Below, piece by piece: positions 15,739 through 24,431 of a stretch of DNA of 64,000 nt. Within the stretch, counting starts at the first letter, position 1, and each line of letters begins with the position of its first letter. The DNA is from DATFTF01 sp963825175 (GTDB lineage: Bacteria > Acidobacteriota > Thermoanaerobaculia > UBA5066 > Gp7-AA6). Where the stretch lies: the NCBI GenBank assembly GCA_963825175.1, contig CAWGSA010000002.1, positions 2,666,001 to 2,730,000 on the forward strand, given 5' to 3'. A model generated the notes under the pieces. It worked only from the letters and a program-made list of their open reading frames with translations, was not told where the DNA came from and did not search any database. Position numbers and translations under genes: made by a program.

Positions 15739-17018
15739 GAATGCGGTGCGGGAGTCGGGGCGCGGCGCGGCGGATGCGTGGGCGTCGGCGTGGGCCGAGG
15801 CGCCCGGGCCTCGAAGGACAGGGGAAGAACCAGGGCTGGCGCCGCGGGATCCTCGATCGATCCCCGGAAGCGAACCACCATGGTGGCGCCCCTGGGCTCG
15901 TACTGGTATTGAGCCTCGGGACAAGCGCCGGAGCCGGTGTCCAGGAAACGCGCTGGCCACCGATGGTCTCGGGCGGCCGCTTTCTCCTGGCGCAGCTCGA
16001 GAATTTTCGCTGTGAACTCTCGATCGACCCGAAGCCTCGCAGCCCGGCGCAGGAGCTGCAGAAAGTTCTCCGCGGAGCCTTGCATGAACACTTCCGCGGC
16101 CTGGTCGGTGTTCTTGCCCTCTTCCTTCCATTTGGCAAGCTCGCGGTGGACCGGCTCCCACATGTCTTCGACGGACAAGTTCGACAACTGGCAGGCGGGG
16201 CGCTCGCGGACTTCCTCCCCGGCGGCCCGCAAGCCGCGGGACCACGTGTCGAGGAAAGAGCCGGGCGGCGGCGGCGTATCCACCGCTGCGCGAACCACGA
16301 GAGGATCGTTCTCGAAGCTGTCGATGACCTGGTTCCAGGGCTCGTCGCCCGACATTCGGTCCAGCCATTCGAACGACGGCTCGGCCATCTTGCGGAGCAC
16401 ACCCATCTGCAGCTTGGAGAGCGAGATCGAGATGAGCTGGGAGATCAGCTCCGGCCGCGACGCCAGCGATTGCGTGAGAGACCAGGAAGCCTCGAGCAGC
16501 TGGCCCGCATCGGCGTGCCGCCCAGCGTGTTCTTCGACCAGCGCCGCGGAAAGGAGGATGTGGTTGACCCGCACCACCAGCATCAGATCGGGCGGTGAGA
16601 ACGGCCTTTCCCGCGCGTGAAAGCCCCAATCGGGGACGTCGCGCAGGAGCACGGACACCATATGGGAAAGAACAGACTGTTGTCGCTCGAGAAAACCCTT
16701 CAAGCCTGGCGACGGAGGCGCGATCGAGTCGTCGGACGTCTTGACCTGTGCCTGGAGCCACGACAGAAAGCCCGCCTGACGGTAAAGGTCGAGGTCTTCT
16801 TTGGCGGGGTGGTCGTCGGGCACCTTGCTCTCGGTCTTCCGGTCCACGCCGAGCGCCAGCGCGAGCCGTTCCACTTGCTCCGCGGCAGCGTTCTTGTCGG
16901 CTGGCGGAAACTTCTTTTCCAGTTCCCCCAGCCATTTCGCCGGACCCTCCGGCGTCTGTGCGGGGGCTGTCGCCGCCACCAACGCCGCCAGAAGGCCCGC
17001 CGCGAGCCGAACATTCAC
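15735..17018 (-). CDS. secreted protein of unknown function
   Basis: About 427 residues from GTG 17018, overlapping the cysS stop as GTGA. A signal peptide is clear (VRLAAGLLAALVAATAPAQ). The mature protein is mostly helical and acidic/aromatic (PSFEWLDRMSGDEPWNQVID, RAAGEEVRERPACQLSN) and ends in a Pro/Thr-rich tail. No catalytic motif or named domain was recognised. Translational coupling to cysS suggests only shared expression. Its stop codon forms part of the -35 box of the trp promoter, so its transcript, if it continues, would run through the trp attenuator too. Confidence 0.72.
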   Translation of the reverse strand: MNVRLAAGLLAALVAATAPAQTPEGPAKWLGELEKKFPPADKNAAAEQVERLALALGVDRKTESKVPDDHPAKEDLDLYRQAGFLSWLQAQVKTSDDSIAPPSPGLKGFLERQQSVLSHMVSVLLRDVPDWGFHARERPFSPPDLMLVVRVNHILLSAALVEEHAGRHADAGQLLEASWSLTQSLASRPELISQLISISLSKLQMGVLRKMAEPSFEWLDRMSGDEPWNQVIDSFENDPLVVRAAVDTPPPPGSFLDTWSRGLRAAGEEVRERPACQLSNLSVEDMWEPVHRELAKWKEEGKNTDQAAEVFMQGSAENFLQLLRRAARLRVDREFTAKILELRQEKAAARDHRWPARFLDTGSGACPEAQYQYEPRGATMVVRFRGSIEDPAAPALVLPLSFEARAPRPTPTPTHPPRRAPTPAPHS

Positions 17019-18415
17019 CCGCGCTTCCACCTCGTGCCGCCTGGACTGTCTTCGAGGACAATTCCCTGCTGGGAGAGCTCGGCACGGATTCGGTCGGCTT
17101 CGGCGAAGTCGCGGCGCTTGCGGGCAGCGTTGCGGGCCTCGATCCTGGCTTCGATCGCCGCGGGAAGGATTTCGGGCACCGCCGGCAGGACGCCGAAGAC
17201 CCTGTCGGCGAACGCGAGCGCTTCGCGGGCCGCGCGCGCCCCGTCGGCATCGAGCGTCCGCTCGTCGATCGCCGCGTTGACCTCGCGCAGGAACGGGAAG
17301 AGAACGCCCTGCGCCTCCGCCGTGTTCAGGTCGTCGTCCATCGCGGCGAGAAAGCCGGTCCGCAACGTCGCGGCCTTCTCCGCCGCCGGAAAGGCCCCGG
17401 GCTTCTGCACGCCGGCGGCGGCGACCTCGTCGACGCGCGCGGCGGCCGAGCGGATGCGGTCCACCGCCGCGGCCGCGGCCGCGAGGGCGTCCCAGGTGAA
17501 GTTGAGCTTGCGGCGGTACGGCACGGAGAGGAGGAGATAGCGGACCGCCGCGGGCTGCGGGACGCGCGCCAGCACGTCGTCCAACGTGTAGAAGTTGCCC
17601 TTGGATTTGGCCATCTTCTCCCCGTCGACTAAGAGGTGCTCGGCGTGGAGCCACAGGTTGACGAAGGGCTGGCCGGTCGCCGCCTCGCTCTGGGCGATCT
17701 CGTTCTCATGGTGGGGGAAGATGTTGTCGACCGCCCCGGTGTGGATGTCGAAGTGCTCCCCCAGGTACTTCATGCTCATGGCGGAGCACTCGATGTGCCA
17801 TCCGGGTCGGCCCCGCCCGAACGGCGAGTCCCACGCCGGCTCGTCGGCCTTGGCCGCCTTCCACAGGGCGAAGTCCCTGACGTCCTCCTTCTCGTACTCG
17901 TCCTCGGCCACGCGCTCGCCGCGGCGCGTCTGGGACAGGTCGATGCGCGACAGCTTGCCGTAGTCCGGGAACGTCGCGATGCGGAACCAGACCGAGCCGT
18001 CCGACTCGTACGTGTGCCCCCGCTCGCGCAGGCGCTCGATCAGGGCGATCATCTCGGGGATGTGCTCGGTCGCGGGCGGGTAGCGCTCGGCGGGCTCCAC
18101 GTTCAAACGCTTCAGGTCCCGGAAGAAGGCGTCGACGTAGCGGCGCGTGAAGTCGGAGAGGGGCAGCCCCTCCTGGGCGGCCCCACGGATCGTCTTGTCG
18201 TCGACGTCGGTCAGATTCATGATCTGCGTCACGCGGTAGCCGGACGCCTTCAAATGGCGGCGCAGCACGTCCTCGAACACGAACGTGCGCAGGTTCCCGA
18301 TGTGGGCGACGTTGTAGACGGTCGGGCCGCACGTGTACATCCGGACGTGTCCGGGCTCGAGCGGCGTGAGCTCCTGCGTGATGCGCCCAAGCGTGTTGAA
18401 GAAACGCGGAGCCAT
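17015..18415 (-). CDS. cysS: cysteinyl-tRNA synthetase
   Basis: 466 residues, the normal CysRS length, from ATG 18415, which shares one base with the def stop (TGATG). Class I motifs: YNVAHIGNLRTF (HIGH variant HIGN) and KMAKSKGN (KMSKS variant). The zinc ligands are expected in MYTCGPTVYN, WHIECSAMS and the IFPHHENEIAQSE segment, the last being a CysRS hallmark. The C-terminal anticodon-binding helices (ARIEARNAARKRRDFAEADR) are present. The upstream in-frame extension is Arg-rich and antisense-like to def, so it was excluded. Confidence 0.97.
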   Translation of the reverse strand: MAPRFFNTLGRITQELTPLEPGHVRMYTCGPTVYNVAHIGNLRTFVFEDVLRRHLKASGYRVTQIMNLTDVDDKTIRGAAQEGLPLSDFTRRYVDAFFRDLKRLNVEPAERYPPATEHIPEMIALIERLRERGHTYESDGSVWFRIATFPDYGKLSRIDLSQTRRGERVAEDEYEKEDVRDFALWKAAKADEPAWDSPFGRGRPGWHIECSAMSMKYLGEHFDIHTGAVDNIFPHHENEIAQSEAATGQPFVNLWLHAEHLLVDGEKMAKSKGNFYTLDDVLARVPQPAAVRYLLLSVPYRRKLNFTWDALAAAAAAVDRIRSAAARVDEVAAAGVQKPGAFPAAEKAATLRTGFLAAMDDDLNTAEAQGVLFPFLREVNAAIDERTLDADGARAAREALAFADRVFGVLPAVPEILPAAIEARIEARNAARKRRDFAEADRIRAELSQQGIVLEDSPGGTRWKRG

Positions 18416-18921
18416 CAGGCATTCCTCCGCGCGCGCCGCTCGAGCTTCTTGCGGGTCAGCTCCCGCTTCAAGCCGCGCAGCCGGTCGACGTAAAGGACGC
18501 CGTTCAAGTGGTCGATCTCGTGGCACAGCGCCCGTGCCAGCAGCTCCGTCCCCTCGATCTCACGCACCCGGCCCGTCGCATCGGCCGCCCGCACCCGGAC
18601 CACGGACGGCCGAAGAACGCGCTCGGTCAGATCGGGCACCGAGAGGCAACCCTCTTCCTCTTTCTGCTCGCCCGACGTCTCCAGGACGACGGGATTGACC
18701 AGAACGATCAGGCCGCTCGGGTCGGCCCCGACCGACAGGTCGATGATCGCCACGCGCTGGTTGACGCCGATCTGCGGCGCGGCCAGGCCGATGCCGGGCG
18801 CGGCGTGGCAGGTGTCCACCATGTCGGCCAGCAGGGCCGAAAGAGCCGGCGACGCGGGATCCGCCTCCACGTTGTCGGCGAGCAGGCGCTCGTCTCCGAA
18901 GTGAACGATGTCGCGAATCAT
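18415..18921 (-). CDS. def: peptide deformylase
   Basis: 168 residues. All three deformylase motifs are present: GIGLAAPQIG (43-52), EGCLSVP (90-96) with the metal Cys, and HEIDH (134-138). It removes the N-formyl group from nascent proteins. It lies just downstream of the cyclic-nucleotide-domain gene (14-bp gap) and overlaps cysS by one base. There is no nearby fmt. Confidence 0.97.
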   Translation of the reverse strand: MIRDIVHFGDERLLADNVEADPASPALSALLADMVDTCHAAPGIGLAAPQIGVNQRVAIIDLSVGADPSGLIVLVNPVVLETSGEQKEEEGCLSVPDLTERVLRPSVVRVRAADATGRVREIEGTELLARALCHEIDHLNGVLYVDRLRGLKRELTRKKLERRARRNA

Positions 18922-18934
18922 CGGTGCGGGCAGG

Positions 18935-19627
18935 CTACGGCGCCGGGTGCTTCATCCTCTCGATGAGGGCTTCGACCGTCTTCTCGGCGCGTCGGCGGTG
19001 GAACTCCGACAGCGACGCATCGATGTCGGGGTGTCGGCGCCGCAGCTGATCCACGGTCGCGTGGTCGAGCCGCAGGAGCTCCGCCTCGGTGACCGCCGTG
19101 ACCGTCGCCGTCCGTGGCCGGCGCGTCAAAAGCGCGACCTCTCCGAAGAAATCGCCGGGTCCCAGCCGCCCGAGCTCCACTTCGCTCCCGTCCGACCCGC
19201 GCGTGGCCACGCGCAAGGTTCCCTGGACGATCAGAAAGAGCGAATCCCCCGGTTCTCCCTCCCGCACCACCGCCGAGCCCGGAGAGACCTTGATCGGAGC
19301 GACCACGGTCAGGAGGCTGGCCAGCTCTTCCCGAGGAATTCCGGAGAAGATCGGCATCCGGGCGATCGAGCTGGCCGAGGCGTCCGCGCCGAGCTCCGCC
19401 CGGTCGCGGGCCGCGGCGATGGCACGCGCGACGCGCTTGTGCAGCTCGACGTCCCCCGGCTTCCAGACCAGCAGCTTCTGGTGCGCCGACAGCGCTGCCG
19501 CGAGGTCTGCCTGGTCCAGCGCCATGCCGATGCCGCGCTCGAATTCGGCGATGGCCGCGGGGTCCCCCTCCAGCCAGCGCTCGCCGGCTTGCTTGAAGAT
19601 CTGACGATAGTCGCCTGGCGCTTGCAT
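18935..19627 (-). CDS. cyclic nucleotide-binding domain protein without DNA-binding domain
   Basis: 230 residues from ATG 19627, with AAGGA 8 nt upstream. The N-terminal 75 residues are helical and TPR-like (GERWLEGDPAAIAEFERGIG, DLAAALSAHQKLLVWKPGD). Residues about 85-200 are a CAP_ED domain (MPIFSGIPREELASLL, VVREGEPGDSLFLIVQGTLR) with the phosphate-binding cassette FFGEVALLTRRPRTATV. The Glu and Arg expected for cNMP contacts are present. No helix-turn-helix follows; the protein ends in a charged helix. It is thus a sensor or scaffold, not a CRP-type regulator. No cyclase is in the window, but a second cNMP-domain protein (the channel at 25036) is. Confidence 0.85.
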   Translation of the reverse strand: MQAPGDYRQIFKQAGERWLEGDPAAIAEFERGIGMALDQADLAAALSAHQKLLVWKPGDVELHKRVARAIAAARDRAELGADASASSIARMPIFSGIPREELASLLTVVAPIKVSPGSAVVREGEPGDSLFLIVQGTLRVATRGSDGSEVELGRLGPGDFFGEVALLTRRPRTATVTAVTEAELLRLDHATVDQLRRRHPDIDASLSEFHRRRAEKTVEALIERMKHPAP

Positions 19628-20004
19628 GAAAGCCGTCCTTCCAAACCTGGAAAGGGCGCGATTGTACCGTCGCTTCCGTCGCGTCCGTCGCTCCCGCTTG
19701 CTCGAAATCTGCGCCTTCGGCGCACCGGCGAGCGGCTCGGCCGGACGCGGCCTCGACCGCTCGCCTGATTCCGAGCTGCGCTCCCGCTCCCGCGGCGCGC
19801 GCCTCCTCCCTTCCGGGAGACTTCGCGCGCCGCGAACCGGGGGTGTCCTCCTGACCGCGAACAGTGTCTCCTCGGGCGGACGGTGCATACGAAACGGAGC
19901 CCCGCCGTCCAAAGCTAAGTACAATGAAATCAGAAGATGCGCTTGAGAACCGGGGTTGACCGGCCGGGCATGGGGATCGCAACTTCAACCGGGCGGAGGG
20001 CACG
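19628..20004. other. divergent intergenic region, noncoding
   Basis: 377 bp between two divergent genes. It holds a 9-bp tandem repeat (19668-19703: CGTCGCTTC CGTCGCGTC CGTCGCTCC CGCTTGCTC). A -10-like TACAAT on the minus strand (19666-19661) precedes the cNMP gene, and another on the plus strand (19920-19925) precedes the FecR gene. Neither has a recognisable -35. A strong ribosome site GGAGGGCACG lies before the FecR ATG. No coding region was found. Confidence 0.6.
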
Positions 20005-21990
20005 ATGAAGACATTGCCAGCAGTCCTTTCTGGTCTCGCGTTCCTGCTGGCCAGCGCGGCGGTCGCCGGAGCGGACGAGAGCCCGCGCCGCAGCGGCTAC
20101 TCCTACATCCGCGACGCAACCGGCGAAGTGTCCGTCCTTTCGAAGTACAACGGCACGGTCGACGCGCGGCGCAACCTTCCGATCTCCGCCGGCGACGAGA
20201 TCGACGTTTCCGACGGCGGGCGGGCGGAAGTCGCTCTGGCCGACGGCAACGTGCTCTTCATCGACGGCGCCACCCGCGCACGGTTCGACTCGCTCGCCGA
20301 TCAGCAGGGGGATGAAGACCAGTTTTCAGCGGTGAACGTGATCGAGGGCTCGGTCGTTCTGTTCGCCGGAGGCGACAACGCGCAGCAGATCCCGCGCCTC
20401 GACACCGAGGACGCGACCGTCTATTTGAACCCCGGCACACGCGTCCGGCTCAACACCGATTCCCGCCGCGGCACCGTGGTCGTCGGGCGCGCCGGAACCG
20501 TCGAAGTCCGCACGCGCGCAGGCAGCTTCCGACTTCGGACCGGGGAGTATCTGGAGGCGCGGGGAGACGAGGAGCCGCAGATCGAGCGGGGAGCGTTCTC
20601 CCGCGATCGGTTCGACATCTGGGTCGCCGATCGGATCGGCGACGACGCGGAAACGCGAAGCGCCTCCTCGCGCTACGTGGATGAGTCGTATTCCAACGAC
20701 GTGCAGTCCCTCGACGGTTACGGCGACTGGCAGTACAACGACGAGTACGGCGCGGACGTGTGGTCTCCGCGCGTCGAGGCTGATTGGTCGCCGTACACCT
20801 CCGGCTCGTGGTACTACACGCCGGTTGGCATGACCTGGTGGTCCTCCGAGCCGTGGGGCTGGTTCCCGTTTCACTACGGGAGCTGGTTCTTCAGCGGGTC
20901 GTGGAATCGCTGGTGCTGGCGGCCCGCGTCCATCTACTCCCCGGCCTGGGTGTACTGGGCCTACACGTCTTCGTATGTGGGTTGGTGCCCGATCGGTTGG
21001 TATTCCTTCTGGTCGCCGTGGTACGACAACTACTACCGCCATCTCAACTGGTACAACCGCAACAACGTGTACATTTCGATGCACGGGGTCTTCTCACCCC
21101 GCAACATCGACTTCCGCGGCTGGAACTTCGTCGGCGCGCGCGGTTTCGGGGCGACGGCCGCCCGCATGGACGTCATCCCCGGCTCGCGGATCGGCACGCG
21201 CCTCGGGGCGAACACGGTCGCCGTCTCATCCAGACCGATGATCGTCAGCGCTCGCCCCGGACAGGTCCGGGAAGCGGTGCAGAGCTTCGTCCGTGAAGCG
21301 CCGCGGATGATCGAGCGGACGGCATCCGCGTCGGATTCGGCGCGGTTGGCTCCGATTCTGGCCAGAGAGCGGACTCTCCCCGCGGCGACCCTCGAAGCGG
21401 TGCAGCAGCACGCCGTCGTCGCGGAGCGCGGACGGTTGGCCGGGCCGGGAGTGTCGGACCTGGCCCCGCGCGGCGCGTTGATCGATCGCCATCGCACTCT
21501 GGCGGAGGTCGGGCGAGAGCCGGCGCCGAGGAGCGAGCGAGGCGGTCTGAGCACGCCTCCCGACGTGGCCCGGTCCGACGCGCGTGGAGCGCCGCCTGCC
21601 CGTTCCGAGCGCATCGAGAGGGCACCCGTCGACTGGCGCTCGCGCCCCCCGAAGGCCGCGCCGGATTCCTCGCGCTCCGAGGCCACGGACCAGTCCTGGC
21701 GCGCCCGCAGAGAGATGCCTCCGGCGCGGCGCGTCATCGAAGGCGCCGTGCCCGGGCGGCGGGGACTCGAGGCGCCCCCTCCGCCGCGCGTGCCGCGGTC
21801 CGAGCCGCGGGCCGAATCCCAGCCTCGCGAACGCATGGAGAGGCCTTCGACTGCGCCGCCGCCCAGGGTCGAGCGCGCTCCGGCGTACTCGCCGCCGCCG
21901 CGGCCTCAAGTCCAGTCCGCGCCCGCGCGGCGCAGCGAGAGCCGCCCCGCGCCCGCGCCGCCCGCCGACCGGGGGCGCAAGGATCACTGA
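20005..21990 (+). CDS. secreted FecR-domain protein with Trp/Tyr-rich (DUF6600-like) region
   Basis: 661 residues. Signal peptide at 1-23 (LSGLAFLLASAAVAGADE). Residues about 35-190 are a FecR-like beta domain (GDEIDVSDGGRAEVALADGN, YLNPGTRVRLN). Residues about 235-370 are extraordinarily rich in Trp, Tyr, Ser and Gly (DWSPYTSGSWYYTPVGMTWW, GWFPFHYGSWFFSGSWNRW), as in DUF6600 proteins of Acidobacteriota. The last 250 residues are a disordered Pro/Arg/Ser tail. It probably sits on the cell surface or in the periplasm, perhaps binding polysaccharide; this is inference from the aromatic pattern. Strong ribosome site (GGAGG, 7-nt spacing) and a strong terminator downstream suggest a monocistronic, well-expressed gene. 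Confidence 0.82.
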   Translation: MKTLPAVLSGLAFLLASAAVAGADESPRRSGYSYIRDATGEVSVLSKYNGTVDARRNLPISAGDEIDVSDGGRAEVALADGNVLFIDGATRARFDSLADQQGDEDQFSAVNVIEGSVVLFAGGDNAQQIPRLDTEDATVYLNPGTRVRLNTDSRRGTVVVGRAGTVEVRTRAGSFRLRTGEYLEARGDEEPQIERGAFSRDRFDIWVADRIGDDAETRSASSRYVDESYSNDVQSLDGYGDWQYNDEYGADVWSPRVEADWSPYTSGSWYYTPVGMTWWSSEPWGWFPFHYGSWFFSGSWNRWCWRPASIYSPAWVYWAYTSSYVGWCPIGWYSFWSPWYDNYYRHLNWYNRNNVYISMHGVFSPRNIDFRGWNFVGARGFGATAARMDVIPGSRIGTRLGANTVAVSSRPMIVSARPGQVREAVQSFVREAPRMIERTASASDSARLAPILARERTLPAATLEAVQQHAVVAERGRLAGPGVSDLAPRGALIDRHRTLAEVGREPAPRSERGGLSTPPDVARSDARGAPPARSERIERAPVDWRSRPPKAAPDSSRSEATDQSWRARREMPPARRVIEGAVPGRRGLEAPPPPRVPRSEPRAESQPRERMERPSTAPPPRVERAPAYSPPPRPQVQSAPARRSESRPAPAPPADRGRKDH

Positions 21991-22020
21991 ACCAGCCCGT
22001 CTCTCGTGTCCCTCTTCTCT

Positions 22021-22046
22021 CCGCGCCTTCGGGCGCGGTTTTTTTT
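22021..22046 (+). terminator. intrinsic terminator of the FecR gene
   Basis: CCGCGCC-TTCG-GGCGCGG: a 7-bp perfect stem with the stable UUCG tetraloop, followed by eight T residues. It lies 30 bp after the FecR stop and serves the plus strand only. Confidence 0.95.
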
Positions 22047-22081
22047 GAGGCTGGACGAAAGGACGCCACCGGGCCGGATTC

Positions 22082-24070
22082 CTACGACAAGCCGGTGGAC
22101 GGCGTCACGAAGCCGCCCTTGGCCGGCGCCTGCTTCGTGGCCCACAGGTAGGCGGCATAGGCCGCGGCGGTCGCGTCGAGCTGATCGTCGTGGATCGCGT
22201 CGGGCCCCGCGGGAAGCTCCAGACCCTCCGAGCGCAGAAGCTCGTAGCGCATCCGTTTCCCGGCCGGGAGCGTCGCCCTCTTGAGCCCGGCTGCCCCCGA
22301 CCAGGTCTTCCACAGATCCGCGGGGCGCGCCCGCAGGACTTCCACACATTCGCTCGATGTCTCCCCGACGATGCCCCTTCCCTGACGCCGCAATCCGTCG
22401 ACCAGCGCGTCGGCGCCGCCGTCGCCCGTAGCGACCGCCAGCACGAAGCCCTCGGCCTCCACCTCCTCGGGGAGAATCCCTGCGCCGCTGGCGTCGTAGC
22501 TCCAGGTCGAGAATCGGCACCGCTTCCATCGGTCCATCACGCAGACGACGCTGGGCCGGCCCGGCACGATTCCCGGCCGCGAGATGTCCACACCCGCGAA
22601 GTAGGGCCGCGTCGCGGGATCGGACCGCGCCGCGCACACCGCCGCGGCCGCCCCCCCGTCCCGTCGCGCGAGGCGCTGCAGCCCGTCGTACGCCGCATAC
22701 TTGAAGGCCTCGGCCAGCGTCGGGTAGTTGAAGACCGCGTCGATGAACACATCAATCGTCTCTTCGTGGGAGAGCACGAACAAAGCCACGTGGATGAGCT
22801 CCGTAGCCTGATCTCCCATGATGTGCGCGGAGAGCAGCCGGCGCGTCGTGGGATCGAAGAGGAGCTTGATCAATCCATCGCTGTCGCCGATGATCTGCCC
22901 GCGCGCGTTGTTCTCGAAGCGGGCCCGCCCGATCTCGTACGGAATCCCCTTCTGCTTGAGGTCCTGTTCCGAGGGCCCAATCGACGAGATCTCGGGGATG
23001 GAGTAGATGCCGTACGGCGTCCAGGGAGACATCGCCGTCTTGTATCCGAACGCGAACGCGTGGCACATCGCCACGCGACCCTGTTCCATCGCCGTCGAGG
23101 CCAGGGCCGGAAATCCGATGACGTCTCCTGCTGCGTAGACGTGCGGGACGGTGGTTTGAAAGTGTTCGTTGACCTGCACGTGCCCCCGCGGCGTCACGAC
23201 GACGCCGATCTTGTCGAGGTTCAGCCCCCCGGTGTTGCCGGCCCGTCCGGCGGAGATCAGGACCTTGTCGGCGCGGATCCGCCGCCCGGACTTGAGCTTG
23301 AGCCGCAGGGCGCTGGTGGCCCGCCCCGGTTCGCGCTCGATCGATTCGACGGCGTCGCCCAGGAGGATGCGCGCGCCCATGCGCTCGAGCGACAGCTCGA
23401 TGCCCGTCGACAGCTCTTCGTCGACGCCGGCCAGGAGCCGATCCCTTCCCTCCACCAGCGTGATCCGCGTCCCGAGGGCGGCGAAGAGGCAGGCGTACTC
23501 CGTTCCGATGACGCCTCCGCCCACGACGGTCATCGAGAGCGGCACACGGTCCAGGTTGAGGATGCGGTCGCTGTCCACGACGTCGGGGTCGCCGGCCGTG
23601 CCGGGAGGCAGGATCGGCGAGGAGCCCGTCGCGATCAGGAAGAAGTCGGCGCGGAGACGGCGCGTGACTTTTCCTTCCGGATCGAGGACCGCGACGGTCC
23701 GGTCGTCCTCGAAGGATGCACGGCCGGAGCAAAGGTCGACGGCGTGGCGCGCCAGGTTGCGCCGGATCTGCTGGGTCTGCTGCTGCGCCACCGCGTGCAG
23801 GCGGCCCACCATCTGGCGCAGGCTCTTCTTGCGGTCGAGCCGGACGCTCATACCGTACAACTCGCGCCGCCGGAAGCCGGTCAGATAGAGCGCCGTCTCC
23901 CGCAACGTCTTGGAGGGAAGCGTCCCGGTGTGGACGCAGGCCCCTCCGACCTCGGGCGCGCGCTCGACCATCGCGACTGTTTTTCCGAAGTACGCGGCCT
24001 GGGCCGCGGCCTTCTCCCCGGCCGGGCCGGAGCCAAGGACGACGAGATCGAACTTTTCGGCGTCGGGCAT
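22082..24070 (-). CDS. sthA: soluble pyridine nucleotide transhydrogenase fused to a DUF429-like domain
   Basis: 662 residues from ATG 24070. Residues 1-470 are SthA: FAD loop VVLGSGPAGE (10-19), GGACVHTGTLPSK with a single Cys (45) instead of the redox Cys pair of lipoamide dehydrogenases, NAD loop VVGGGVIGTEYA, AAGDVIGFPALAS, and the dimerisation domain ending at EAFKYAAYDGLQRLARR where SthA normally stops. Residues about 490-662 resemble DUF429 (RNase H-fold-like): YFAGVDISRPG at the start, IVGETSSECVEVL in the middle, DDQLDATAAAYAAYLW at the end. SthA exchanges reducing equivalents between NADH and NADPH. No stop or frameshift separates the halves, but a run of seven C residues near 22650 lies at the junction and should be verified. 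Confidence 0.88.
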   Translation of the reverse strand: MPDAEKFDLVVLGSGPAGEKAAAQAAYFGKTVAMVERAPEVGGACVHTGTLPSKTLRETALYLTGFRRRELYGMSVRLDRKKSLRQMVGRLHAVAQQQTQQIRRNLARHAVDLCSGRASFEDDRTVAVLDPEGKVTRRLRADFFLIATGSSPILPPGTAGDPDVVDSDRILNLDRVPLSMTVVGGGVIGTEYACLFAALGTRITLVEGRDRLLAGVDEELSTGIELSLERMGARILLGDAVESIEREPGRATSALRLKLKSGRRIRADKVLISAGRAGNTGGLNLDKIGVVVTPRGHVQVNEHFQTTVPHVYAAGDVIGFPALASTAMEQGRVAMCHAFAFGYKTAMSPWTPYGIYSIPEISSIGPSEQDLKQKGIPYEIGRARFENNARGQIIGDSDGLIKLLFDPTTRRLLSAHIMGDQATELIHVALFVLSHEETIDVFIDAVFNYPTLAEAFKYAAYDGLQRLARRDGGAAAAVCAARSDPATRPYFAGVDISRPGIVPGRPSVVCVMDRWKRCRFSTWSYDASGAGILPEEVEAEGFVLAVATGDGGADALVDGLRRQGRGIVGETSSECVEVLRARPADLWKTWSGAAGLKRATLPAGKRMRYELLRSEGLELPAGPDAIHDDQLDATAAAYAAYLWATKQAPAKGGFVTPSTGLS

Positions 24071-24185
24071 CGTGATCGAAAATGATGAACGGGAGACTGA
24101 GGATCGATCATGGCTCGAATGAAGGTCCCCGTCAATCTTCCCGAGGCGATCCTCCCACGGCGATTCTTCCAACTACAATCCCTCC

Positions 24186-24431
24186 ATGCGCCGGGGACTG
24201 TCTCTCGCAGCCAACGTTCTGTTCATCTTCTATTGCACCGCGGTCGGCGTCTACCTGCTGCTGCGCCCCTGGTCCGCGGCCGCGCACGCCGGAGCCGGCA
24301 TCTCCGCCTCCGGTTTCTTCCGCGGGTTCGTGTCCGGCCTGGGGCTGGTGCACATCGCGGCCGGACTGGCCGATCTGAGAAGCCTGTCCCGATCCCTGGA
24401 GGAGCCTCTGTCCGGGGCCGAGGAGCGATGA
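24186..24431 (+). CDS. small two-helix membrane protein, unknown function
   Basis: 81 residues. Two hydrophobic segments: about 6-27 (LSLAANVLFIFYCTAVGVYL) and about 43-65 (GFFRGFVSGLGLVHIAAGLA). The ATG lies 6 nt after TACAAT (24174-24179), a good -10 hexamer, so the transcript may be leaderless. Its stop overlaps the thiE-like start (ATGA), so it leads the plus-strand operon. No family recognised. Confidence 0.7.
   Translation: MRRGLSLAANVLFIFYCTAVGVYLLLRPWSAAAHAGAGISASGFFRGFVSGLGLVHIAAGLADLRSLSRSLEEPLSGAEER

Noticed and set aside
19955..19984. TTGACC as a -35 for the FecR gene
   Set aside because: The hexamer 17 nt downstream is GCAACT, which does not resemble a -10 box.
22005..22050. 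A bidirectional terminator for both the FecR gene and sthA
   Set aside because: The T-run is on the plus strand only; the minus strand after the hairpin has no T-tract.
24071..24185. A TPP riboswitch for the thiE-like gene
   Set aside because: The 115-bp region lacks the conserved thi-box (CTGAGA and ACCTGATC-type blocks), and thiE is not the first gene.
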